Below, piece after piece: positions 32,970 through 45,000 of a DNA stretch of 64,000 nucleotides (its first letter is position 1; every line of letters starts with the position of its first letter). The notes below the pieces were generated by a model. It was given only the letters and a program-made list of their open reading frames with translations, searched no databases and was not told the origin of the DNA. Where the stretch lies: positions 43,832,792 through 43,896,791 of the forward strand of contig CM077821.1 of NCBI GenBank assembly GCA_039720395.1. The letters run 5' to 3'. Position numbers and translations under genes: made by a program. The DNA comes from Liquidambar formosana. Taxonomy: Eukaryota; Streptophyta; Magnoliopsida; Saxifragales; Altingiaceae.

Positions 32970-34800
32970 TCTTGTTATTAGAGTCTAGTAAGTTGTGTTG
33001 TTATGTCCTAGTAAGTTATATTTATATTTTGAAAAATGTATTTGACTATTTTGTAATTTGGAGTATTGTTGGAAGTTGTAGAAGGTGTTAGGTATGTATT
33101 AATGGTGGAAGTGCTATATAAAGGTGTAGAGGTCTTATGTAAAAGACAATGTAGAATATTGAATGAGAATTCAGCTTTTGGCTTTCTAAGAAGAAAGAGT
33201 TCTTGTTTCTATTGCTCTTATCTCTTTGGTGGATTTCTTTGGGTGGCGAGTTTTACCAACACTTTTATCCTTTGGGTGAGTTTCTTAGGGCGGCAAGTAT
33301 AAAATTAACTCGATTTTCACTTGTCTGATTCTCGATTTTGTTTGGTTCATATTTGCTTATTTTGGCCTCCATTTTCCGGTGTTAGAGAAACACTAATTTT
33401 TTATGTAAATATGGATTTAGTGTCAAGGTTGTTAGGGTTTATGAGAGTATGAAGTCTATAGATGGTGTAATGTTTTTGGAGTTGGGGGTGAAGTGGGGTA
33501 GGAATAGGAAATTTTTTAAGTCTTTAAGTAGACACGTCATTATTGGTAAATTTACATTTAGATAAAAAGAATTTAACAAATTATTTTAAATAATAGAGGG
33601 CTTAGAGTATTTTGATTAGTGACAATAGTCTGGCCTATATAGCAATATCTCACTTTTGTGCTATATTTGGCACAAGGGTGAACTATTATTATTTTTAGCA
33701 CACCATAGAGACAGCCCAACTTATATTCAATATTATAATACAACAATAGCACATGTTGTAGTTCACGACTGAGATGCTCTTACCCTCACACATAAGTTGT
33801 GATTTGCCCATTGAAATCGAGCAACACAAGAAGATTTGAGAAAAAGAAGCCTTCTTTCTCTTTGTACAAATTACATAAAAAACAAATACATGCATTATGA
33901 TTTATATTTATAATATTTCATTTTACATTGTTGCCTAGTTAACTTTTATGTGATAATCATGCATCAGACCTCTCCTATTATTTATTACTTATTTATTTAT
34001 TTTCCTGTAAATTAAAAGGGTTAAGAGGAGTAGGTGACTAGGTGGTAACCCCTAAGTCATCGAGGCAACCAATTAAAGAAGAATAATACCACCTCATTCA
34101 GCATGGTGGAATTGAATTGGGATCTATTCACAAATACATGTTAGGCTGTTAGCCCAAGCCTAGGCCACTAGTCGCTCTGGGGCATTGGTTGGTAGGCCTC
34201 CTCTTTCCCTAAACAACCTCTTTCCCATCCCTCTTTTATGAGTCATAAGAGGTAAGATATACAATTATGTTTATATCTTATTTTTATACCAAATTGAATA
34301 AATATATTAAAAAAATTAAAGACCTACAAAATAAAAATAAAATTAAAACCAATCACATTCGTGAGGATTTTATGTCTATTAAACAGTTTATTAAATTTGA
34401 TATGGGATTATTTGACAAACTTAAAAACAAAGTTATTTAAAAATTAATAATCAGTTTTGATTTCATACAGTTTAGTAAATTTATTTATTTTATTAGTATG
34501 TCCAGCTTTTTTCTAAAAATAAGATATAAACATAATTTTTTTGAACAAATTTTGAATTGGTTTAGTTGATTTATCTAAAGACCATGTACTATCAGTTATG
34601 AAGTGATTCGATTTTTTTAAATTCCCAAACGAGCCCTAAAACCATTGGACAATTTTAGGCAGGCCCATCATACCGAAAGATCAAAATATCCCAATCCGAT
34701 AAGGAAGAAAAATCCATCATGATTGAAACGTGTACGCCCCAGATTCCTTCTCACAAACCGACATATACCTCGCCATCAATCCATTGACCTAGAATCCGTC
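32970..34800. other. Intergenic DNA with possible LTR-like and SINE-like remnants
   Basis: About 32973-33310 begins tgttattagagtcta, has tatataaagg (33115-33124) and then a leader-like stretch, resembling a copia LTR, but no duplication or end is found. About 34020-34200 has ctagg/gactagtgg blocks with tRNA-like B-box character on the minus strand. Neither is firm. Confidence 0.3.
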
Positions 34801-34806
34801 ATTCTC

Positions 34807-34814
34807 TATAAATA
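34807..34814 (+). promoter_or_regulatory. TATA box (TATAAATA) of the unknown gene at 36207
   Basis: TATAAATA is followed after about 30 bp by a pyrimidine-rich start region and a long leader with several CTAGGGTTT telo-box-like motifs (about 34940-35080). Transcription likely starts near 34840. Confidence 0.65.
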
Positions 34815-35094
34815 CGCATACACAATCCTCTCCCCTCACTATTCTTTAATCCAAGAGTCCTCCCATTCATCCATCGCCAGCCTCTCTCCCCGCTAGGGTA
34901 TAGGGATCAATGGATCGTCTTCTCCTGATTCGCTGATTTCTAGGGTTTTCTCTCTTCGATTCAAAGTAACCAAAAAAAGACACCCTCTTCTTCATCAGCG
35001 TACATTCGATCGATCCTCTTCTCTGTCTGAATCATCGCCATCTAGGGTTTTGTGTAATCGTTTTGAGTTTTTAGGGTTTCGAAGAGCATAAACA

Positions 35095-35226
35095 ATGCCT
35101 TCGTTGTCCCGTGGATTCCTTCTCGTTCTTCCTCTTGTTCCCTCTCTCACATCTTTTAATGGCGGTTCGTCTTCTCACCGTCTGAAACGGCTCGAAAAAG
35201 GTGATCGGCGTGGTAATCTCAGTTAA
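35095..35226 (+). other. Upstream ORF in the 5' leader (43 codons)
   Basis: An ATG in good context (aaacaATGCC) starts a Leu/Pro/Ser-rich then Arg/Lys-rich peptide (MPSLSRGFLL...RLKRLEK). A donor AAG|GTGATC (35201) or GTG|GTAATC (35213) lies inside it. After splicing to the acceptor at 36178 the frame would end at a TGA about nine bases before the main ATG. It may regulate translation; no peptide family is recognised. Confidence 0.5.
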
Positions 35227-36178
35227 CATTCGTTTTTTTTTTTCCTTATTTTTTCGTCTTTTTCCTTGCTTTTTTCTTTCAAGAGGGTTTTGGGTTTTCC
35301 TTTCTTCCTCGCGTCTTAATCTTTGCGAGATAAGGGAATTTGTGGTTGGACTGGTTTTCCGTGATATTGATTTGAGCCTGCGTGGTTGAGAAGGTTCGGT
35401 ATTGTGCGTTGCGGAGGTTTTGGTTGTACTTTTCCTCGTATTAGGTAATTTAGTCGATGCTATAATGTATTTTATTTATTTAAATGCGAATCATACCCAT
35501 ATGTTGATGATTATGTTTTTAGTAGTGTTGGTTGTGACTTTGAATTGGGTTCTGATTTTTCCCACTCATAACCATTGAGGATTGTAGTTTTGGGATCACA
35601 CACACACACACACACACACACACAGGGTCCATTGTCTGCTGCATTGTAAAAGTCTCTGCCTTTGCAGGCGCGAAGGCTCAGGTTTGAGTCTTGAGAGAGA
35701 GGCCACTTTGTACTACAAAACAAACGTATGGAGCCCGACCAATGCTGGGTAACGATTGCCTTTTAGGTATATACCGTTCTGATCACAATTGTGATCGCAG
35801 ATGTTAATTGCATCAGTGCTCCACATCTTAACTGTTTGAGCAGGATGCGGATGGTTGTGATTAAAAAAAAATACATTTTATCTTCCCATGAATTGAATTG
35901 CGTTAGTGTTGTTCTTTTCCATTCAACCGTTTGTGTCTCATTGCGTCTCATTGCTGAGCACTAGTGCAATTCACATTTGGGATAAAATCAGTAGAAATGA
36001 GTAGTTTATGACACAGCTTTTGTAAGGCACCATAATCTTGTAGTTGCTGTTGAATCTCTTCTTACATTACATGCTGTTGACTCATTTTACATGTAGTTCT
36101 TACAATTTCCTCTTTTATTTCAATGCATAAATGGCCAATATATAATTGGGCAAACTTTTCATATGCTTGTTTTGGCAG
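35213..36178 (+). other. Predicted 5'-UTR intron
   Basis: It runs from the donor near 35201/35213 to TTTGGCAG ending at 36178, 28 bp before the main ATG. It contains a (CA)n tract (35598-35624) followed by a short tRNA-like sequence with caggtttgagtcttg (about 35681-35695). Confidence 0.5.
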
Positions 36179-36206
36179 TTTTTTCTCATTTCTACTGATT
36201 TTATCG

Positions 36207-38140
36207 ATGGACATCTGCTCTCATTGCGGCGAGTCTGTTTCTGATGACGTAAGCAGCTTTGAGTCATCTGTGAGTCTGAAGCAATGCACTTGTGCTGCCA
36301 TTGGAGATGGTTCGGTAAATGATCTTGGATACACTCTTGGTGAGTCATTACATATTCAAGATGCTGAAGAATCTGTGAATACATCCAATGTGGATGATGA
36401 TAATGAGTTAGATGAGGGAATTATAGGTGGAGAGCTTATAATAGATGAGACCCAATCTACTCAGAAGCGTCTAGGCAAGTCTGTGACATTCCCATGTTCT
36501 GGTAATATGTTGTCTTCTGATGCGTCATCTACAGATGAAGAAGATGAAACATCTGATACACTATTGCAGAGAAATTGCAACCACTCTCTCCCTCTGGAAC
36601 CAGAACCAATGCGTTCAGCCTTTTCACGGTCAATGTCTTTGCCTGTAAGTTTTTTCTTTATCCATTGGTATAGCCATCTACCATGCCATTTAAATTATAG
36701 AATGGCTATCCTTTGTTACTTCATTTTCATGATTGAACGACCATTTGGTGAGATAAGTGCCGATTACAAATCCATGACGCATTCATAATAGATTTTCGTT
36801 TGCTCTTTTCATTTGCATACAAAAATCTAGTTTGTAATTTTCATCCTCAAGCAAGCTTGGTTGGAAATTCCCTCATAGTGTCATAGACAAACATGATCAT
36901 GCATTATTAGATTGCAACTGGCTAATGGGGTTTGTTCTCTTCTTTCTTTTTCTCAGATTGGCATGTGTGAGCGTTTTTCATGTTTTTTCCCCCCAGTTTT
37001 CATTTGAGCCGGATTACTTAAAAAAATGTTGACCCAAACTTGAAATTTTCCTTTGTGATTAATGGTTGATTGGATTTCTATTTTGAGAACTCAGTAACAT
37101 TAGATTCATGGCGTGTTGTCAGTGACTTTGCAGAAAAGTTGACGTATTATGTAGTTCTGGACTATACTATCATCCTTTCTACTTCTATAGGTGGTTTTGT
37201 TATTAATTCCCAAAATGCCTTCAATGACTCCAGGGTTGTTCCACACAGTGTGCATATCACTTCCTGTAATCTAAAAATTACCTGGATGCGTGTAGTACAT
37301 TTTACTCTACGGGTTATAGAAAAAAAATTCTAGATCATGTCCATCTTTTGTAACTTAGGTTGAAGGATATCCTATAAGTTTTAAAAAGGTAGTTTTGAAG
37401 GTTAATTACTGCTATTTGGTGTTGAGCCACTCTCTGATGTTTAATTATCAATCTACTGAGTAGTTGGGGTTGTTCAATATCACAGCTTTTATCTTAAAAC
37501 AACTTTTAAATTGTTATGCAATAGGTAGTAAAATACCAGCCATGATCACTGCTGAAGCTTGTGTAAGTATGTTTTGGATATGTATCGATCTAGCTAGTAG
37601 ACAAAATAGGCGATTATCCTAGTATTAGTTTAGATTCCTTGAGGTCTTATTGTTGGCAGTGTCATTTGGTCTTCTTTCTTCCCCCCCTTACAGGCTCCTC
37701 CTGTGAAGCTTGTGTCTGCCATGAAAGGTGGCCGTGAAAAGGAGCAGGGGACATCGGCTGTGAAGCTGACTGTGAAGTGGGCCCCTGATGTGTATGATCC
37801 ACCTCCAACGATCTTATTGCCTGCTGCGAAGAGCAAGAACCAGCAACGGTCCAAGGCCAACAAGAAGAATGAGGTTATTTACAAGAAGAATGGAAAAAAC
37901 AAGCAGAAGGGCAATGGCAAAGCATTACGAGGGAGCAGTGGCAAAGACAAGAAACAATTTCGCAGACTTCATGGGAGTTCTGATAGGTGTTATAAATCGA
38001 TTGATGCCAGTGATAGATTGGTGGATTATGATGATCCTTCTGAGGATTTTGATGTTGGCAGCCCAGACTCCTACTGTGGGAGTAGCTTCCTTCGAAAATC
38101 ATTCCCCAAGGTGCACATGTCAGTTGCAGAGGCTTTGTAG
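36207..38140 (+). CDS. Unrecognised plant protein (294 aa, two coding exons)
   Basis: Exons 36207-36644 (146 codons) and 37694-38140 (148 codons and stop) join in phase 0 (CCT|GTAAGT...TTACAG|GCT). The N-terminal part has [14 protein letters not shown], a Cys-X2-Cys that could bind metal only with partners elsewhere, and a long acidic Ser-rich stretch ([17 protein letters not shown]), then SRSMSLP. The second part starts [12 protein letters not shown], has [16 protein letters not shown], a very basic Lys/Asn tract and an acidic, Ser-rich end ([16 protein letters not shown]). No enzyme motif. I know no name; the [11 protein letters not shown] block suggests a conserved plant family of nuclear-type proteins. 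Confidence 0.72.
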
Positions 38141-39073
38141 GCTAACATCTTAAGTTGGTGGGTTATCCCTACTACATGCATTGTGGATAAATAAGTAAAT
38201 GTCTTTAAAGAGTATTGGTGATTAGTGGTGATCATAGAACATGGTCTACTTAGCTATAATATTATGCTACAATATGTTTTTGAGAATGTGGTGATACTTT
38301 TTTCAGAATTTCAAAACTTTGTGGATCCTTGACCTTTTGGGCTAATGAACAACTACCCTTTACTCTTTTTGTACAGAATGTCATGGGTTGGTGTCTACTC
38401 TTTTTTTCTTTGATAACGGGGTTGGTGTCTACTCAGGTCACTTAGCATATGAGTGAGTTGAGTAGACACCAACCCACTTTATATGTTAATCGTGCCCCCG
38501 ATACTTTGTGGGTTTTAGGCGAGTATTCAATAGGAATGATGCTTAATATCTGGTCAATTCCCTTTTTTGGTAATAATCTGTTAAGAGGAAGAAATTCATT
38601 CATCGTTTTGATGTGATCTTTGCTAGCTTTTTTTACTGAAAAGTGGGTGATTGAGTAATTGTCCATAAGAGAAACATGAATGTGAAATTGTTAATAAGAG
38701 AAACATGAATTGGACCACAAATATTTGATGCGGAGGATGTACTTTAGGCTTCAGACAATGAACATTATCTCAACGAGGCAAAGATAGAAATTGATCAACA
38801 GGATAGGATGATCATTTTTGTTTAATATAACCTCAGAGGTCTTGGGTCTTGAGCTTTGGGATTTTTGATGAGGACCTCGTATATCTATTAGAACGCTTTT
38901 GTTTTTCTGATATCATTGTCGTATAGATAAAAACATAATTTCATTTAAAACATGAACCGTGTCATGGAAAGCCCTCTAGGATGAGGGAAATGTGATCATT
39001 TGAATTATCCAATAGGGGAAAGAAAAAAAAAAAAGCGAGATAAACACACTAAATGACAAGCACAATAATCCTT
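38141..39073. other. Convergent 3' flanks
   Basis: Gene-free stretch between the tail of the unknown gene (+) and the tail of ArgJ (-). It includes a short local duplication of ggttggtgtctactc (38384-38398 and 38420-38434), plus an inverted copy (gagtagacaccaac, 38459-38472). Confidence 0.5.
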
Positions 39074-42000
39074 TTACGTTGTGTACTCAGCATTTATTTT
39101 GACATAATCATAACTTAAATCGCAGCCCCATGCTTGCCCACTGCCTGGTCCATCACCTATTGAAAAAAAAGATGCAAGGCAAATCAAATAAATCTATTAA
39201 ACAGTAGGATGTATATTAAGGGGAAATTTTACAGCATTGCCACTAATTGCTGATTGATAGATAGTTATGGATAGTATATTTGCAGATAGCTGCACAACTT
39301 TAGGTTATACAAAACCGAAGTAGATCTAGCAATTGAACTGGCTGATATCAACATTGTTGCAGGTCCTTTTTTATTTTATTTTATTTTTGGGCACAGCTAT
39401 TGCCATGTCATTTGAAGGTGGCCAATGTTGTGAACTTGATTTAACTGACAAGAGCAGTTTCGGTCCAAAGGTAGCAGTTGAAAGGACGGACTGAGAAGAT
39501 GTGAGCAACACTTCTGAGACGCTGACTTGTCCTACTTCCATAAACAGGGCCATTCATTCTAACTGGTGGGGACTCTGAAAAGTACCACAATGAAAGCCTA
39601 ACCTCTGAAGACTTTTCATCTTCCTCCGGGCAGGAGAATAATTTGTACTCCGGTAGCTAGTAAGTTAAAAGGTGGAAACATGGTGGAAAACTTGTTCACC
39701 AGTTTCAAGAATACTTATAGCAACTAAGCAAAGCCCTACTAGCAGCCAGAGATGAGCTTCACCAAAAACCTACCACTCGTGACTTTAAGGGTTACTGGCA
39801 GTTATAATACATTTGGAAGATTTTTGACGATTTGAGTATCTCTCCAGCCGATCCAAATGAGATGCTTCGAAAAACAGTTAGCTATTGAATCAAACGAAGA
39901 GGCAAAAAAGAGAGAATTTTGTAGTCCACTCATTTAATGTGGGACACACTGCCTACAGTAAAATATTTAGAATTGGAAAAAACAACTTCCGCAGTTGTAA
40001 TTTGAAATAGTGAGCAATGGTGAGTTGAGGGATCACTGCTAAACCCCTCTTATTATTTTATATAGATGAAAAGTCCACAGATTTTATTATTATTTTTTTA
40101 ATAATTAGGAAGGAAAAATGGAGGGAATAGAAAAGTGTGGGGATGAAAAGTTTACATTTTGACGATATGTTCTGCATTTTATAGGATAGAATATGTAACT
40201 TTTTCATGGAAGCTTACCAATAGATATGCGAATTTCAACTGTACCATGGGTCTCACCAGCCTTCTTGAGGTAGTCACTAGCCGCAACCCTGAAAAAATCT
40301 TCAGTTACTAGAGAAAATAGGATACTGATAATATGATAAAAAAGGGAAACTGATATAGATAAGATGCTGATGCATCTCTCTGTGAAGCACACAGTAGCAC
40401 ACATAGACTAACCTAGACACAAGAATTTTGTTGTCCATTACATAATTTGCTGCATCCAAATGATGTGTAAGAGGCAACCTTAAGTGGATGCAACAAAATC
40501 ATGCAAGCCACATATTGTTGTGGATATACCGGCTACCTTTGATTTCCAACACACAAAGATGATATTAAAATGATCCTTATTCTGGAGCTCATCTAGCTTA
40601 CAAAACACACATTAGACAATCCCCTGAAGGAAGAGCACCACTTTCTGGCATTTGGAAAAAGGCAATGCTTTTGGGCCATCAAAATCCATTTAGAAAGTGG
40701 TCTAAGAGTGTGAGGTCTTCGTTTTTGGCTACCAAATTTGAAACGATTGTGAAGTGAACACAAAGGTTGAATCCATAAATCCAACAGGAAGGTTAACAAC
40801 CAAAAAGTTATAAATAAAGCCACCCCACACAATTCTTGCAACTAAAGCTAGCAATGGAACTGAAGGCTCAAGGCATGACAGGCTTCAGATCCCAGCTCAG
40901 GAACTTTTTCGGAGAACTGACATTGCCCAAGAAAACCTGACATAATTAGTGACTGGTGCTTAAGCATGCTATTAGATTCCTTTATGAAATGGTTAAAACT
41001 CTCCTCCCATAAAACACTAAAAGTATTTAGTGCATGCTGCTTGGGTGGTTTTGGACAGCAAAAGTAGTCTTGGTTCTGGAACATCAATATAGCAGAGAAA
41101 TTATAGAAGGAAAAAAAACACATAGAAGATCAAATATAAACAACTAAACTAGATTCTTGCCAATGTCCAGATTTTAACCACAAAATCAAGCCTTGTTCTT
41201 ACCTGTCAAATGGAAGTGGTTGCCCACCATCCATGAGCAGAATATCTCCAAGTGATATGCGGAGCTTGTTTGGGTGGAAAGGAATCCCTGCATAGCCAGC
41301 AGCACAAGCAATGCGTCCCCAATTTGGATCTCTGCCGTATACAGCAGCCTAATAACATAATGAACAGTATATTGGAATTAGCTGAACTAAAGCATCGAAT
41401 AGATTAAACTAAGATGTTTCAGCACAGATTTTATGCCTTGGCAAGTGAAGATGATGCCACTGAGCGTGCAATTTTTGCTGCTTCAGCCTCACAGTCTGCA
41501 CCGGTTACTGTGACCTGCACATCTAATTTAGAATTAGCCCGAAAATATTGATATCCTCCAAATGACTTATGGAAGACCTTTAGCCCATCATTCTCAATAA
41601 TCTGAAACACAAACAACTGGCACTTAGTTGCTCATCTATCCAGATTCTGCAATGCACAACAGTAAAATTCCCGTTGGAACATAATTTTAAAACAAAAAAT
41701 GATTGAACGAACTCAGCTTTCATACCCAAATTTTGAAGTCACAGAAAAATTTAGTTAATTTACTAGTTTAGTCATCACTCATCAGAAAAAGGATCAAAAG
41801 ATCCCAGGGCTATCAAGTATTAAACAAAAGTAATATTAAGAAAGGATAAAAGATTGTGCAAAAATCATCCAAGATATTTGACGACAAAAATCAGGTATGC
41901 AATTGTGCCCAAATCACAAGGACAGAATACAAAATCTAGTTTCTCATGCTCATTTGTAAAATAATTCACTGTTTCCTATTTAACTGTTGCTGCCTTCTGC

Positions 42001-45000
42001 ATTGCCTGACTAGGAGAATTGTTTATGACTTAGATTTGCATCTGTTATATCCACTGCCATTAGGGCAGTTACAACTTACAACTCAGAAATAAGAGGGCCG
42101 TTTATTCACTATAGGATATAATCAGTGAATTCTGCCCAGATGTACAAGTTAGGGTTTGGCTCATTAAGTATGAAAAATATTTATCACAAGATGCAGACCT
42201 CAATTAGGCAGGTTGCTCCTTCTCCATCCCATGCGATTGATTTTGCAAGACCCTGCATTACCTGACAAAGGAAATATGTTAATTTAAAATAGATTCAGCC
42301 TAAGGCCCAGCCCAAGTCATGTACAACCCTCCCAAGAAGTAAATTTTAAAGAGAAAACAGGAAGCTATAACTTCCATTATGATGTTTAATCTGAAGATAG
42401 GCTTATTCTTTCGCTAGTAAAAAATTGTAACAAAGAAAAGAAGGCAATGGAGGAATAAGTTGTGAAAATTAATTCCACAGCCATAGCAAATGGTCTCTAT
42501 ACTATGAAAACGCATAAGAACTTATGTCCATGAGAAAGATCGAAGATGCAGAATATGTTAGATTAGACAGTGGGCCATATGCTCGGATCATAGTGTATGA
42601 GAAAATATTTGGTGGCAGCTGAACTTACTGCATCAAGGCATGATTGAAGTTGCTTTGCCTCATAACTGTTCAAGGAAGATATCTTTGTTGATCCAGATAG
42701 TCCACTAGCCAAAGCAATGACAGTATCATTGGTACTAGTATCTCCGTCTACCTACAGCAGATCCATATTTGAACCAGCTTTAGACCTACATAAGTTACAC
42801 GTCTACAAGATAGGGATAATTAAACGATGACAAAAGGGAAAAGAATTGCATGCATGTTTTGGTATCAACTAGCATATCTGAAAAAGGTGATAAAACATGA
42901 ATCATGACACATCGTGTATTGATTTATATGAATACAAGTGACCAAATATGAAAAGAAATTAGGTCTTGCATGTGCATATGCATTAATATATGTATATATG
43001 TATATATTTCTGATAGATGTTGAAACAAAATCATGTCTGTATTGAGACATGTAATTTACAAGTCTGGATAATGGTTCTAAGACTCTGGTACTTTCTCAAG
43101 CAGAGCCATTGGTGACCAAGAGTACAAGGTTAAAAGAAAAAAGAAAGAATCAGTTCATGGGCAACCTGAGGTCTAGCTTAACTTTTCCATGATGTCCACT
43201 AATTAAAACCAAGAAACCTTTAGAAACATATTATAAAAGCAATCATGTTACGTACAGTAATTTGGTTGAAACTCCTGTTCACAGCAACCTGCACCATCTT
43301 TCTCCAAACGTCACTGGCAACCAGTGCATCAGTTGTCACCACCTGGAACAAAGGAAAAGATGAAATAAGAATATCCACTTTCCAAAACAACAAAAGAGAA
43401 GCATCAAAAGAGTCATACACCAAGCAGGGTAGCCATATTTGGGTGGATCATTCCAGAACCTTTCGCCATTCCCCCAACTTTTATAAGTGTCCCCCCAACC
43501 TGTGCAATTTTCCAACGCCAGAGAGAAAAACATAATAAGGACCTGTCTATTTACTGAGGGTTTCAATTCCCAAGATCTGCAAATTTTAAAAGTCTAACGC
43601 TTGAGGGTTGACATTTTAGAGAGTTAAGAATATGCTATTGTCAATTTGTGATAATATTGATCATTTAGTGTTGAGTACTGTTGATTATTGTAGATTTAGA
43701 TAGTAATTGTAATAAAGATGTGAAATATAGTCAACTAGATAGCAGAGATATGCAAATTCACCATTAAACCATCTGTTATTTAACAAAACAAAGCCCAATC
43801 ACAACCTTTTGAAGTTAGCTGACAATGCATCGGAATTTAAGAAAATAACAAGAAATCAAGCAAGGAATATGCACTTTGCTCCTGTCTGGGATATCAATCA
43901 TGTACCCATATCAATTTACACTAACAAAGAAATCAAGGAAGTAATGTGAATATTGGCCTGTATCGAATCACAAGCCATATGAATTCACATAATATAGATA
44001 CTTGGGCTGGCTGATATTTAAAACTGTGGCATGCATGCAAACTTTGAATAAGAAACAAGTTCTTGCATACCTCAGACTCAATGGACACACTCTTGCTCAC
44101 AAGGTCCGTTGTTGTGATTGCCACTGCTGCAGAATCTGCCCTGCGCACCCGCTGATGAGATTCGACAATGTTTGAATGGAGGACATAAAAGACGACAAAA
44201 AGAACAAATCATAGAGAACTCTTAAAGCTGCATGATTTCAACTAAAGAAGAACCAGAACCAAAATGATTTTATGTAATTTTAATTTTTTATTTACAATAA
44301 AGGACTGAAGATGTGAAAAATCAATACAAGCAGGCTTGTTCTTTATTTTCTATTTTTCTACAAGAAAGGACCATGAAAATGTCATAGAAAAATCTGATTT
44401 TCAAAATCAATAAAAGCAGAATTTTTCTTTAACATGGATGCATTTCAATTTGCCAAGTTACGAATTAAATGATAGAAACACGAGAAATACCCCTCAATAG
44501 TTGATGACAGAGAATCAACTAGCTTTGGAAGCGAACTAATAAGAGCCTCCTGCATATAACATTATTACAAAAAATATCAATCTTGAGAAAATTTTAAAAG
44601 CAACAGACTACAAGTCTACATTAAATACATCCAGTCAAACAATTATGCTGTGAAACTGTCCAGTAGGCTTTTTTGAACTTTCAAGATGGTATAATTTACA
44701 TTCATCTAACCAGTATCACAAGTAGTAACATGCATATGAACTCTGTATTTACCTTCTTTATCCTGTGACCAATTACCCCAGTGGACTCAATCAACACTTC
44801 CTCTGGCCTCATTTGCAGTAGCTGCAAAAATAAGACAATTGTAATAACAAGTAAGCACAGATCCACCCCATGCATGACCATTTATGAGAATGAGGCATTC
44901 AACACTCTGAAAGTTTCCATACCTTAGCCAGGGCATTTGCACAATCTATCACATCCTGGTAGCCTGCATCACCCTAGAAATCATTGGAAGGTTTCTTAGC

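Noticed and set aside
32973..33310. Possible copia solo LTR (tgttatta... with tatataaagg)
   Set aside because: No matching end or target duplication found; kept only as a note in the intergenic entry.
40593..41123. Frames within the ArgJ intron between exons 15 and 16
   Set aside because: No family signal; intronic position and the continuous ArgJ exon series explain the region.
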